This document shows, piece after piece, positions 46,974 to 56,578 of a stretch of DNA of 64,000 nucleotides (position 1 is the first letter of the stretch; each line of letters opens with the position of its first letter). Below the pieces are notes generated by a model, which worked only from the letters and a program-made list of their open reading frames with translations, was not told the DNA's origin and made no database searches. The translations under genes were made by a program, and so were the position numbers. Source of the stretch: Zoogloea sp016790385 (GTDB taxonomy: Bacteria; Pseudomonadota; Gammaproteobacteria; Burkholderiales; Rhodocyclaceae); assembly GCF_041916735.1 (NCBI RefSeq), contig NZ_JAYRYY010000005.1, one strand, 5' to 3'.

Positions 46974-47825
46974 ATGCTCGGCAATTGGCTCAAGACTTCC
47001 ATCCTCATGGCGGGGATCATCGCGCTCTTCGGCGCGATCGGCGCCATGATCGGCGGCAAGTCGGGAATGCTCCTCGCCCTCGTTTTCGGCGGCGCGATGA
47101 ATGTCTTTTCCTACTGGTTCTCCGACAAAATGGTCCTGCGCATGTACAACGCGCAGGAAGTGGATGAAACCAGCTCCCCCTACCTCTACAACATGGTGCG
47201 AGAGCTGGCCGGGCGTGCCCAGCTGCCGATGCCCAAGGTTTACATCATTCACGAAGACCAGCCCAACGCCTTCGCCACCGGACGCAATCCCGACAACGCC
47301 GCCGTGGCCGCCACCACGGGCATCCTGCAAATGCTCAGCGCGCGCGAGCTGCGCGGCGTGATGGCCCACGAGCTGGCCCATGTGAAGCACCGGGACATCC
47401 TGATCTCGACCATCTCCGCGACCATGGCTGGCGCCATCTCGGCCCTCGCCAACTTCGCGATGTTCTTTGGCGGGCGTGACGAGAACGGCAGGCCGGGCAA
47501 CCCCATTGCGTCGATCGCGGTGGCCCTGCTCGCGCCCCTGGCGGCCAGCCTGATCCAGATGGCAATCTCCCGCGCCCGGGAATTCGAGGCGGATCGCGGG
47601 GGAGCGGAAATCGCCGGTGATCCCCATGCCCTTGCCGATGCGCTTCTGAAGATCGACGCCTTTGCCCGCGGCATTCCGATGCCGACCGCCGAAGCCCATC
47701 CGGAAACCGGCCAGATGATGATCATGAATCCGCTCTCGGGCGGCGGCCTGCGCGGCCTGTTCAGTACTCACCCGGCAACCGAAGAGCGGGTTGCCCGCCT
47801 GCGGGCACTGGCCTCGGGACGCTGA
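46974..47825 (+). CDS. htpX: membrane-bound zinc protease HtpX
   Basis: A 283-residue protein with a good ribosome binding site (AAAGGA) ahead of ATG 46974. Two N-terminal membrane helices (about 7-27 and 32-50), then MYNAQEVDE, PKVYIIHEDQPNAFATGRNP, zinc motif VMAHELAHVKHRDILISTIS with a third ligand in the EFEADRGGAEIAGDP segment, and two more hydrophobic helices. It belongs to family M48B and takes part in quality control of membrane proteins with FtsH. It follows fmt as in other betaproteobacteria. Confidence 0.96.
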   Translation: MLGNWLKTSILMAGIIALFGAIGAMIGGKSGMLLALVFGGAMNVFSYWFSDKMVLRMYNAQEVDETSSPYLYNMVRELAGRAQLPMPKVYIIHEDQPNAFATGRNPDNAAVAATTGILQMLSARELRGVMAHELAHVKHRDILISTISATMAGAISALANFAMFFGGRDENGRPGNPIASIAVALLAPLAASLIQMAISRAREFEADRGGAEIAGDPHALADALLKIDAFARGIPMPTAEAHPETGQMMIMNPLSGGGLRGLFSTHPATEERVARLRALASGR

Positions 47826-47848
47826 TCCCTTCTCCCCAGTCCGACCAC

Positions 47849-47876
47849 CTTGAACCCGGCCCAGGCCGGGTTCAAG
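47849..47876. terminator. bidirectional intrinsic terminator
   Basis: CTTGAACCCGGC, CCAG loop, GCCGGGTTCAAG: a perfect 12-bp stem between the convergent htpX and hemerythrin-kinase genes. TCTTTC follows on the plus side and AGGTGG on the minus side, so it is better for htpX than for the kinase. Confidence 0.75.
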
Positions 47877-47880
47877 TCTT

Positions 47881-49323
47881 TCAGGCCGGCGCCAACAGTG
47901 GCAGTGTCACCCGGAAGCAGCTGCCCTTCCCCGGGGTACTGCTCACTTCCAGGCTCCCACCGTGGCAGAGCACAATTCGGTACGCGGATGACAGGCCGAG
48001 CCCACGCCCCTGCCCCACCGGGCGGGTGGTGAAGAAGGGTTCGAAGATGCGGGCCCGGGTGGCTTCGTCCATACCGCAGCCATCATCCTCCACCTCAACC
48101 ACCAGGCTTTCGCCCACGGGCATGGCCCGGACCACGATGGTGCCAACGGTGCCCTGCAAGGCCTGGACGGCATTGTCGAGCAAGGCCTTGAAGGCCTCCA
48201 CCAGCAGGGTTGGATTGCCATGCAGGACGGGGAGCGCTCCGTAGCTGCGGACAAGGGCCTGCCCCGGCCGACGGCTGGCCTGGGTGGCATGGATGGCCTC
48301 TTCGAGAATTTGCCCGGGTGGCAGCTCGCGCGTCTCGGTCGGCCCCGGACTGGCAAAATCCTGGAGGGCATGAATGATGTCCGATACCTGGCCCAAGCCC
48401 CGATTCGATTCGGCCACCAGAGTGGGGAGATCCTCGCGGATGAAGTCCAGGTCGGTGCCGCTGCGAGCCGCGGCCCACACATCGGCTCCGGCGCCAGCGG
48501 AAACCAGCCGCTCTGCCGTATCCGCCAGTGCGAGCAAGCGTTCTGCGTATTCGCGCAGCGTACCCAGGTTGGAGGCTACGTAACCGAGGGGCGTATTGAT
48601 TTCGTGGGCCACGCCGGCCGCCAGCTGCCCGACGGCAGCCAGTTTGTCGGCCTCGAGCAGGCGGACGCGCGTCTCCTGGAGCGACTCCAGCGTCTGGCGC
48701 AGAGTCTGATTGGCGGCGCTCAACTCCGCCGTCCGCTCGGCCACCCTTTGTTCAAGACGGGCATTGATCCGGGCAAGCTCGCCGTTGCGCTCGGCCACAA
48801 GGCCGAGCAGGTTACGGACGGCGGCGATCAGGGCCATGTTGCCCGGGTCACTGCCCGGGCCGGAGGCCGCCTCGAATGCCGCCTGCGGGGTGGCGCCCCC
48901 CTGCACGTCCCGCAGTTGCCGGGCCATGCTCTGGTCGGTGTCGAGGATGTGGAAGGTGAGCCAGCTGGTGACGAAACGGTATAGCACGGATACCGCCCGG
49001 GTCGGATCAGCCGTACCCCGCATCGCCTCCACCTGGGCGACGAAGTCCGAGTGGCTCTGGCGATGGGCGCGGATGTGACGCGGGTCGAGACCGACGCGCT
49101 CCATCAGGGCCTCTTCGGTGCTGAAATGATGGGCCGCGTAGCTGCCAAGCCCATCCAGCACATGCGCCAGTTCCGCCGGCTGGATCGCGGCGCCCGTGGT
49201 CGCGCGCTGGGCCAGAGCGTTGATCAGATCGACAAGCTTGTGGTGCTGGGCATCGACCTCTCCAAAGCCGGTTTCGAAGTAAGCCGCCCAGCAAAAGGGT
49301 GCGATCCGCGCCTTGCCGCTCAT
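47881..49323 (-). CDS. hemerythrin-sensor histidine kinase
   Basis: A 480-residue protein. Residues about 10-140 are a bacteriohemerythrin: VDAQHHKLVDLIN, AHHFSTEEALM, H-x3-H-x2-F (AHRQSHSDF) and TFHILDTDQ supply the His/Glu/Asp ligands for the di-iron site, suggesting oxygen or redox sensing. A coiled coil (about 180-225) leads to the HisKA box AAGVAHEINTPLGYVASNLG, then ATPase motifs LLDNAVQALQG, VEDDGCGMDEATRARIFEPF and GRGLGLSSAYRIV. It has no membrane helices, so it is cytoplasmic. Its start overlaps the end of the hybrid kinase by four bases (ATGA), so the two are co-translated. It has no receiver of its own. Confidence 0.92.
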   Translation of the reverse strand: MSGKARIAPFCWAAYFETGFGEVDAQHHKLVDLINALAQRATTGAAIQPAELAHVLDGLGSYAAHHFSTEEALMERVGLDPRHIRAHRQSHSDFVAQVEAMRGTADPTRAVSVLYRFVTSWLTFHILDTDQSMARQLRDVQGGATPQAAFEAASGPGSDPGNMALIAAVRNLLGLVAERNGELARINARLEQRVAERTAELSAANQTLRQTLESLQETRVRLLEADKLAAVGQLAAGVAHEINTPLGYVASNLGTLREYAERLLALADTAERLVSAGAGADVWAAARSGTDLDFIREDLPTLVAESNRGLGQVSDIIHALQDFASPGPTETRELPPGQILEEAIHATQASRRPGQALVRSYGALPVLHGNPTLLVEAFKALLDNAVQALQGTVGTIVVRAMPVGESLVVEVEDDGCGMDEATRARIFEPFFTTRPVGQGRGLGLSSAYRIVLCHGGSLEVSSTPGKGSCFRVTLPLLAPA

Positions 49324-52300
49324 GGCTCCCCCCCGGAGCCGCGGGCAAGCTGGGCACGAATGGCCTTGTACAGATCGTAAAGGGCCTGCCCCTGGCCTGT
49401 CAGCAGGTCCGCAAGCTCTTCCGGGGAGGCCTCTCCCCGCACAGCCTCGCAGACCATGCGGGCCAGAGCGCTCACCCGTTGCGCCCCGATATTGCCCGCC
49501 GCGCTGGCGAGGGAATGGGCCAGTCGAGCGATCTCCTGCACGTCACCCGCGGCAAGGCTGGCGGTGAAGCGCTCGGCTGCGTCCCCATGAGTCTCGATAA
49601 AGATATTCAGCAACCTCAGATAGATCGGCCACTTGCCCCGGACAATACGCAGCCCGCTCGCCACGTCGAGATCGGTGGCATGCCCGGCGGGGGAGAGCCC
49701 CGGGGAAAGGGGCTGTTGCGCAGCCGGGCCGCCCCCCGACTGCCACTTCAGCAGCATGCGGGACAAGGCCTCGGGCTCCACCGGCTTGGTCAGGAAATCA
49801 TTCATTCCCGCCGCCATGCATGCCTCCTGATTCTCATCGAAGGCGTTGGCTGTCATGGCCACGATCGGAACCTGATTACCGCCCGCCAGCTGGCGAATGC
49901 GCCGCGTCGCCTCCAGGCCGTCCATTACCGGCATCTGCATGTCCATGAGAATCACCCGGTATGCATTGACGCGAGCCAGTTCGACGGCTTCCGCGCCGTT
50001 GACGGCCCGGTCGGTGATGATCCCCAGCTCACCGAGCATTTCCACCGCAACCTCCTGGTTGAGGAGATTGTCCTCCACCAGCAGGACACGGGAACCCTTC
50101 AGACTGAGGGCCGCGTCGGCCAGCGCCGTGGCCCCCCCGGACGTGCGCTGGGGCAGGGTCGCGCCCGGGCGCTTGGTCAGACGAGCGGTGAACCAGAAGC
50201 AACTGCCGTGGCCGGGCACGCTGTCCACACCCGCCTCCCCGCCCATCAGTTCGGCCAGACGGCGGGTCAAGGCCAGGCCCAGCCCCGTCCCGCCATAGCG
50301 ACGGGTCGTCGACGCATCCGCCTGCTCGAAGGACTGAAACAGGCGAGGCAGCTGCTCAGGTGCAATGCCTATCCCGGTATCGATGACTTCGAAGCGAATC
50401 AGCAGATCGCCCTTCCGCTCGTCCAGCACCCGTGCCTGAAGGCTCACGCAACCGTGGTCGGTGAACTTCACCGCGTTGCTCAAGTAATTGAGCAAGGCTT
50501 GTCGCAGGCGGGTCACGTCACCACGCAACACCGCGGGCAAACCATCGACGTCGCTGCGAAATGCCAGATGCTTTGCGGCCAGACGCTCTTGGATCAGGGA
50601 ATGGGCCTGGTTGAACAGCACCCCCGGCGAGAAATCGATGGCTTCCAGGGTCAGCTTGCCCGCCTCGATCTTAGAGATGTCGAGGATATCGTTGATGATC
50701 GACAGGAGGTGGCTGCCTGCGCTGCGGATCTTGCCAAGGCGATCCTGCTGGGTGGCGTCCAGGGGGCTGCGCTCGAGCAGTCGGGCGAGGCCGAGAATCG
50801 CGTTCATCGGAGTGCGTATCTCGTGGCTCATGTTGGCAAGAAAGGCCGTCTTGGCCTCGCTGGCCGACTCGGCCTTCCGCCTTGCGTCCGCCAATTGCAG
50901 GGTGCGTTCCGCCACCAGGTCTTCGAGATGCTGGTGGTACAGCTCAAGCTGCGCATCGAGCTTACGGATCTCGGTAACGTCGAAAAAGCTTGCCAAGAGG
51001 CTGTTGCCCACCAGTGCCCCGGACGCCATCAGGGTTCGCACGTCTGCCGTCCGGCAGGTGATGCGAAACTCCAGAGGCTCCACCGCCCGCTGATGGACAC
51101 CGGCCTCACGAATGGCCGCAATCCAGGTGGCTCGGGCCCAGTTCCGATACTCGGAATCCGGGTAGGCGAGCTTCCACCAGGTTTCCATGTCGGGCACGTC
51201 GGAGCGGGTGTAGCCCAAGGTTTCGGTGAAGCTGCGATTGAGATCCAGCACCGTCCCGTCCTCATCCACGAGGGCGAGAGGCATCGGGGCCACCTCGAAG
51301 AGCTGCCGGAAGCGGGCCTCGCTGCGCCGCAAAGCGGACTCCTCCCGATGTCGGGTGATGGCAATGGCGGCCACATCCGTGGCCAGCGCGACCTGTTCCA
51401 GATGCGCCTCTGTCGGCAGTGACGCCGTTGCAGGATAGAGCGCGAAGGTGCCCAGCACACCGCCATCACGGCTGAAGATCGGATAGGACCAACAGGCCAC
51501 GACTGAATAGCGCTCAGCCAGGTCGGTGAAGGGCGCCCACAGGGGGTCGTGGGCGACGTCCTCGACGACGACCGACTCGCCCCGCCAAGCGGCCGTGCCG
51601 CAGGAACCCACCCCTTCGCCAATGGCGATCCCGTCGATGGCACGGTTGTAAGCCTCCGGCAAACTGGGTGCCGCCCCATGGCGAAGATGCACCCCATCGG
51701 GGTCGAGCAGCAGGATCGACACGCGCACGCCACTCAACTGGGCCTCGACACCTCTCGCCAGGCTATCCAGGGTGCTGCCCAAACTCGCCCCGGACGCCAC
51801 CATTTCAAGCACATGGCGCTGGGTAGCGAGCGCCACCTCGACCCGACGACGTGCGGTGATGTCAGTCCACGCGCCAACGATCTCCAGATCGTCCGGCGCC
51901 GCCCGCTCAAGCCTGAGCTCATCCCGCACCCAGATATAGGTGCCGTCACCGCGGGCAAATCGGTACTCATGGGAAACCTGTCCAACCCGGGGCAGACGCT
52001 GCGCCTGCTCCACCGCCGCAGCGCGATCTTCGGGATGGATGCGCGCCTCCCACCAACCGGGCTTCAGGACATCGGCGGGCTCGTAACCGAGGATGCGCAG
52101 GATGTTGTCACCGACCATCACCGGCACCGTCTGCCCACCCACCACCCGGAGTGCATACAGGACGGTCGGGCTGGCCTCGACCAGGTGTCGCAACTGCTGC
52201 TCGGCCGCCCGCTGGCGCCGCTGGGCTTCGTCCCGGGCGATCCGGTCACGCAGGGCCCGGATTCCAAACGCCAAGTCGCCACTGAGATCCGTTAACAGAC

Positions 52301-53618
52301 GGATCTCCTCCTCATCGAAGGCGTGTGCCTCCGTCGCATAGACCGACAGCGCGCCGAAACAATCGCCTTCTGCCGTGAGCAGCGGCAGCGCACAGGACGA
52401 TCGGAAACCACGCTCGATGGCCACCTCACGCCACGGCAAGAAGCGTTGATCAGTGTGGAAGTCGTGGCAGGTCACCGGACGCCCTTCGCGGATCGCGGTA
52501 CCAGTGGGCCCCTGCCCCGCCGGCGTATCCCCCCAGGAAATGAGCACCGAGTGGAGGTAATCTGCAGCGCCCCCAGCCTCCGCCATGGGGCGCACGCTAT
52601 TTTCGGGGTCGTTTTGGGCGTAGCCGATCCAGGCCATGCGAAAGCCACCGAACTCCAGCATCAGGCGGCAGATATCCTGCAACAGCGTTTGCTCATCACT
52701 CGCCCTCGCCAGCGCCTGATTGCATTCACTGACCGTGCGCAGGGCACGATTGGCCCGGCGCAGGCGACGCTCGGCCTGCCTGCTTTCGGTGATGTCGCTC
52801 CAGATCGCCGCAAGATATCGACGCCCATCCCGCAAGGTGATGCCGCGCGCGCGCACGCGCACATCCCGCACCGTGCCATCCTTGTGGCGATGGCGTGTTT
52901 CGATGGTGAGCCCTTCCGGGTTCAGCATCTGCGCGACGCACTCCGACAACCGCGTCGGACTCAGTTCGCAGTCGATGTCCGCAATCGTCAGATTCGCGAA
53001 AGCCGCCCTGCTATATCCGAGGTTGCAATGGGCCGCCTCGTTGAACTCCACAAAACCACCATTACTGGCATCCACCAGGGCGATCGAGTCCGCCGCCTGA
53101 CCGACGATGCTTGAAAAGATATCCTCCCGCTCGCGCAACGCCTCCTGGGCGCGCCGGGCGTCGGTGATATCCCGCGCCACACCGAGGACGCCAACCAGCC
53201 GCCCCTCGTCGTCGTACATCGGCGTCTTGAGCGTCTCTACCCGCTCCCGGTGACCATCCGCGGCAAAGACCAGCTCCTCCTCGTTGCGCACCGGTTGCCC
53301 GGCATGGATCGCCGCCAGATCATTTCTCCGGAAGAAATCAGCCACACCCCACGGTACGAAATCGTAGTCGGTGCGGCCCACGATGTCGGCCTCCCGGGCG
53401 TTGTAAAGGCGCTCGAAACGGGGATTGCAGGCCAGATAGACCCCGTCGGGGTTCTTCAGCCACACCAGATCGGGAAGAGCCCGAACCAGCGTCTTGAGGA
53501 AGTTGCGCTCCTGCTCAATGCTGCGGGCAGGAGACACCCCATCAGCGGCCGACTCAGAGACAGCCCCCGGTGTGCGCTGCACCGGATCATCGGAAGGAGA
53601 TTCCGACGGATGGGTCAT
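49320..53618 (-). CDS. PAS/GAF hybrid sensor histidine kinase with REC and Hpt domains
   Basis: A 1432-residue soluble protein; the start at 53618 (MTHPSESPSDDPVQRT) was chosen because upstream in-frame sequence is not protein-like. Order by eye: PAS (LKNPDGVYLACNPRFERLYN), PAS (GGFVEFNEAAHCNLGYSRAA), GAF (LLQDICRLMLEFGGFRMAWI), PAS (ILRILGYEPADVLKPGWWEA), GAF (LARGVEAQLSGVRVSILLLD), PAS (LVDEDGTVLDLNRSFTETLG), coiled coil, HisKA (LANMSHEIRTPMNAILGLAR), HATPase, REC (VILMDMQMPVMDGLEA) and Hpt (LAHSLASAAGNIGAQRV, with the phosphorylatable His). A full internal phosphorelay is present, but no DNA-binding output. It is the upstream member of the two-kinase operon. Confidence 0.93.
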   Translation of the reverse strand: MTHPSESPSDDPVQRTPGAVSESAADGVSPARSIEQERNFLKTLVRALPDLVWLKNPDGVYLACNPRFERLYNAREADIVGRTDYDFVPWGVADFFRRNDLAAIHAGQPVRNEEELVFAADGHRERVETLKTPMYDDEGRLVGVLGVARDITDARRAQEALREREDIFSSIVGQAADSIALVDASNGGFVEFNEAAHCNLGYSRAAFANLTIADIDCELSPTRLSECVAQMLNPEGLTIETRHRHKDGTVRDVRVRARGITLRDGRRYLAAIWSDITESRQAERRLRRANRALRTVSECNQALARASDEQTLLQDICRLMLEFGGFRMAWIGYAQNDPENSVRPMAEAGGAADYLHSVLISWGDTPAGQGPTGTAIREGRPVTCHDFHTDQRFLPWREVAIERGFRSSCALPLLTAEGDCFGALSVYATEAHAFDEEEIRLLTDLSGDLAFGIRALRDRIARDEAQRRQRAAEQQLRHLVEASPTVLYALRVVGGQTVPVMVGDNILRILGYEPADVLKPGWWEARIHPEDRAAAVEQAQRLPRVGQVSHEYRFARGDGTYIWVRDELRLERAAPDDLEIVGAWTDITARRRVEVALATQRHVLEMVASGASLGSTLDSLARGVEAQLSGVRVSILLLDPDGVHLRHGAAPSLPEAYNRAIDGIAIGEGVGSCGTAAWRGESVVVEDVAHDPLWAPFTDLAERYSVVACWSYPIFSRDGGVLGTFALYPATASLPTEAHLEQVALATDVAAIAITRHREESALRRSEARFRQLFEVAPMPLALVDEDGTVLDLNRSFTETLGYTRSDVPDMETWWKLAYPDSEYRNWARATWIAAIREAGVHQRAVEPLEFRITCRTADVRTLMASGALVGNSLLASFFDVTEIRKLDAQLELYHQHLEDLVAERTLQLADARRKAESASEAKTAFLANMSHEIRTPMNAILGLARLLERSPLDATQQDRLGKIRSAGSHLLSIINDILDISKIEAGKLTLEAIDFSPGVLFNQAHSLIQERLAAKHLAFRSDVDGLPAVLRGDVTRLRQALLNYLSNAVKFTDHGCVSLQARVLDERKGDLLIRFEVIDTGIGIAPEQLPRLFQSFEQADASTTRRYGGTGLGLALTRRLAELMGGEAGVDSVPGHGSCFWFTARLTKRPGATLPQRTSGGATALADAALSLKGSRVLLVEDNLLNQEVAVEMLGELGIITDRAVNGAEAVELARVNAYRVILMDMQMPVMDGLEATRRIRQLAGGNQVPIVAMTANAFDENQEACMAAGMNDFLTKPVEPEALSRMLLKWQSGGGPAAQQPLSPGLSPAGHATDLDVASGLRIVRGKWPIYLRLLNIFIETHGDAAERFTASLAAGDVQEIARLAHSLASAAGNIGAQRVSALARMVCEAVRGEASPEELADLLTGQGQALYDLYKAIRAQLARGSGGEP

Positions 53619-54042
53619 GGAAAGGCCTTTTCTGATCCCCCTGCATCCCGGCGGGGATTCGCCAGATGTGCCCGAGACGGAACATGCCAGGTCGGACAAC
53701 AGTCGTGTGGTTTGATATCTGCGGCCATAGCCCTTGCAGCACGCCATGCCCTACCGGCCGCAGCCCTTTTCTCGCAAGCCTCAACGGACTTCCTCGGGCA
53801 AACTTGAGGTGGGAGGGCGCAAACTTTGTACCCCGCGCAAACAGGCCTGCAAAACTGGCGAGGTCTTGCCGGCCCCCCGGTGTGCACGCCTGCCGCCAGC
53901 CCTTCCGGGAAGCACCTGTGATATCGGGATAAGCCTTTGTAAATCCGCCGCTTTTCCCAAGCGAGGCAGTGTACGGCGCTGTATTTTTGCAGCGCAAGGT
54001 CGTATCATTCGGCTCCCCCGATTCACCTTCCCCGGTTTTCCC
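53619..54042. other. 424-bp divergent intergenic region
   Basis: No gene was found between the hybrid kinase and mnmG. It must contain both promoters. A hairpin GCGCTG-tatttttg-CAGCGC lies at 53,976-53,995, about 50 bases before the mnmG start. Short frames here look like chance. Confidence 0.45.
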
Positions 54043-55944
54043 ATGCTCCATCCCACCCGATTCGACGTGATCGTTGTCGGCGGCGGCCATGCCGGCACTG
54101 AAGCCGCGCTGGCAGCGGCACGGGCCGGGTGTGCCACCCTGCTGCTCACCCACAACATCGAAACCCTGGGCCAGATGAGCTGCAACCCCTCGATCGGGGG
54201 TATCGGCAAGGGACACCTGGTGAAGGAAGTGGACGCCCTCGGCGGTGCCATGGCCGCCGCCACTGACGAAGGCGGCATCCAGTTCCGCATTCTTAATGCC
54301 AGCAAGGGCCCGGCCGTGCGCGCCACCCGCGCCCAGGCCGACCGGGTGCTGTACAAGGCCGCCATCCGCAAACGCCTCGAGAACCAGCCCAATCTTTGGC
54401 TGTTTCAACAGGCGGTGGACGACCTCACCGTGGTGGGCGACCGGGTCACCGGGGTGGTCACCCAGATCGGTCTGCGCTTCGAGGCGCCCGCCGTGGTGCT
54501 CACCGCCGGCACCTTCCTCAATGGCCTGATTCACGTGGGTCTGCAAAATTACTCCGCCGGCCGGGCGGGTGACCCGCCGGCGATCAGCCTGGGCCAGCGC
54601 CTGAAGGAACTCGCCCTGCCCCAGGGCCGCCTCAAGACCGGCACCCCGCCGCGCCTGGACGCGCGCAGCATTGATTTCTCGGTGATGCAGGAGCAGCCCG
54701 GCGACGACCCCGTTCCAGTGTTCAGCTTTCTCGGCAAGGCCAGCCAGCACCCGCGCCAGCTGCCGTGCTGGATCACCCACACCAACGGTCGCACCCACGA
54801 CATCATCCGCGCCAACCTTGACCGTTCGCCCATGTACTCCGGCGTGATCGAGGGCGTGGGCCCACGCTACTGCCCGAGCATCGAGGACAAGATCCACCGC
54901 TTCGCCGACAAGGACAGCCACCACGTCTTCCTCGAGCCCGAAGGCCTCGACACCCACGAGATCTACCCAAACGGCATTTCCACCAGCCTGCCCTTCGATG
55001 TGCAACTGGACATCGTGCGCTCCATCAAGGGCCTCGAGAACTGCCACATCCTGCGACCCGGCTACGCCATCGAATACGACTACTTCGACCCGCGCAACCT
55101 CAAGTCCAGCCTCGAAACCAAGTCCATCGGCGGGCTGTTCTTCGCCGGCCAGATCAACGGCACCACGGGCTATGAAGAAGCTGCCGCCCAGGGCCTGCTG
55201 GCCGGTATCAATGCCGCGCTGCAAGTGCAGGGCCGCGATCCCTGGTGCCCGCGCCGCGACGAGGCCTACCTTGGCGTGCTGGTGGATGACCTGATCACCC
55301 GCGGCGTTTCCGAGCCCTACCGCATGTTCACCTCCCGCGCCGAGTTCCGCCTTTCCCTCCGGGAGGACAACGCCGACCTTCGCCTCACCGAAACCGGCCG
55401 CCATCTGGGCCTCGTGGATGACGTGCGCTGGGCAGCCTTCTGCACCAAGCGCGAGGCCATCGAACGGGAAACCGCCCGCCTGCGCGCCACCTGGGCAACG
55501 CCCGCCCGAGTGCCCGCCGAAGCCGCGGAGGCCGTGTTGGGCAAAGCCATCGAACGGGAATACCCGTTCTTCGAGCTGCTGCGCCGCCCTGACGTGCGCT
55601 ACGCCGACCTGATGACCCTGCCCGGTGCCCCTGAAGGCCCCGAAACCGACCCCCAGGTGGTCGAGCAGCTTGAGATCGCCGCCAAATACCAGGGCTATAT
55701 CGACCGCCAGCAGGATGAAGTGGCCCGGCAGGCCGATGCCGAAGCCACCCGCCTGCCGGCCGACCTTGATTACACCACCGTGCGCGGTCTGTCCAAGGAA
55801 GTGCAGGGCCGCCTCAACCAGCACAAGCCCGAAACCATCGGTCAGGCCAGCCGCATCCAGGGCATCACCCCGGCAGCCATCAGCCTGCTCCTGGTATGGC
55901 TCAAGCGCAGCGAGCTGGCCCGAGCCCGGGAGAGATCAGCATGA
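54043..55944 (+). CDS. mnmG: tRNA uridine-5-carboxymethylaminomethyl modification enzyme MnmG
   Basis: A 633-residue protein. ATG 54043 opens MLHPTRFDVIVVGGGHAGTE, the FAD-binding GxGxxG motif; the in-frame extension to 53734 is not conserved. SCNPSIGGIGKGHLVKEVDA, GRLKTGTPPRLD, AIEYDYFDPRNLKSSLETKS and FFAGQINGTTGYEEAAAQGL are MnmG signatures, and the C-terminal helical domain ends in QGITPAAISLLLVWLKR. With MnmE it installs the cmnm5 group on U34 of several tRNAs. The mnmG-rsmG-parA-parB order is the classical one near bacterial origins. Confidence 0.97.
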   Translation: MLHPTRFDVIVVGGGHAGTEAALAAARAGCATLLLTHNIETLGQMSCNPSIGGIGKGHLVKEVDALGGAMAAATDEGGIQFRILNASKGPAVRATRAQADRVLYKAAIRKRLENQPNLWLFQQAVDDLTVVGDRVTGVVTQIGLRFEAPAVVLTAGTFLNGLIHVGLQNYSAGRAGDPPAISLGQRLKELALPQGRLKTGTPPRLDARSIDFSVMQEQPGDDPVPVFSFLGKASQHPRQLPCWITHTNGRTHDIIRANLDRSPMYSGVIEGVGPRYCPSIEDKIHRFADKDSHHVFLEPEGLDTHEIYPNGISTSLPFDVQLDIVRSIKGLENCHILRPGYAIEYDYFDPRNLKSSLETKSIGGLFFAGQINGTTGYEEAAAQGLLAGINAALQVQGRDPWCPRRDEAYLGVLVDDLITRGVSEPYRMFTSRAEFRLSLREDNADLRLTETGRHLGLVDDVRWAAFCTKREAIERETARLRATWATPARVPAEAAEAVLGKAIEREYPFFELLRRPDVRYADLMTLPGAPEGPETDPQVVEQLEIAAKYQGYIDRQQDEVARQADAEATRLPADLDYTTVRGLSKEVQGRLNQHKPETIGQASRIQGITPAAISLLLVWLKRSELARARERSA

Positions 55945-56576
55945 GCGCCGTCGCGGCCCTCGAACAGGGCATCGCCGCCCTCGGCCTGGACCTTCCGGCC
56001 GACGCCTCCGAACGCCTGCTTGCCTTCGGCCGCCTGCTGATCAAGTGGAACAAGGTCTACAACCTCACCGCCATCCGCGACGAGGGGCAGATGATCACCC
56101 ATCACCTGCTGGATTCCCTGTCGGTACTGCCGCAACTGGCCGACATCCACCGATTGGTGGACGTGGGCTCCGGCGGCGGCCTGCCCGGCATCGTGCTGGC
56201 CCTCTGTCGGCCCGACATGCAGGTGGATTCCGTCGAAACGGTGCAAAAGAAGGCCACCTTCCAGAATCAGGCGAAGATCGAATTGAAGCTGCCCAATTTT
56301 CGTGCCCACCACGCCCGTATCGAAGCCTGGCAGCCCGCCTACGCGCCGGAAGCGCCCGACGGCATCATCTCCCGCGCCTTTGCCGACCTGGCCGACTTCG
56401 TGAACCTCACGGCCCATCTGGCCGGCCCTCAGACTCGCATCCTGGCCATGAAAGGTGTTTACCCGGCCGACGAGATCGCCCGCATCCCCCAAGGCTTCCA
56501 GCTTGCGCGCAGCGTCCCGCTCGACGTCCCCGGGCTTGATGCCGAACGCCACCTCCTCATTGTGAAACGGACCTGA
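55941..56576 (+). CDS. rsmG: 16S rRNA (guanine527-N7)-methyltransferase RsmG
   Basis: A 211-residue protein; ATG 55941 overlaps the mnmG stop by four bases (ATGA). KWNKVYNLTAIRDEGQMITH, LVDVGSGGGLPGIVLALCRP (S-adenosylmethionine site), and SVETVQKKATFQNQAKIELK followed by ISRAFADLADFVNL identify RsmG. It methylates G527 in 16S rRNA, loss of which gives low-level streptomycin resistance in other bacteria. It ends two bases before the parA start. Confidence 0.96.
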   Translation: MSAVAALEQGIAALGLDLPADASERLLAFGRLLIKWNKVYNLTAIRDEGQMITHHLLDSLSVLPQLADIHRLVDVGSGGGLPGIVLALCRPDMQVDSVETVQKKATFQNQAKIELKLPNFRAHHARIEAWQPAYAPEAPDGIISRAFADLADFVNLTAHLAGPQTRILAMKGVYPADEIARIPQGFQLARSVPLDVPGLDAERHLLIVKRT

Positions 56577-56578
56577 AC

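Noticed and set aside
49299..51422. 707-codon open frame opposite the hybrid kinase
   Set aside because: The kinase motifs (HisKA, REC, Hpt) lie on the minus strand; this product has no recognisable fold.
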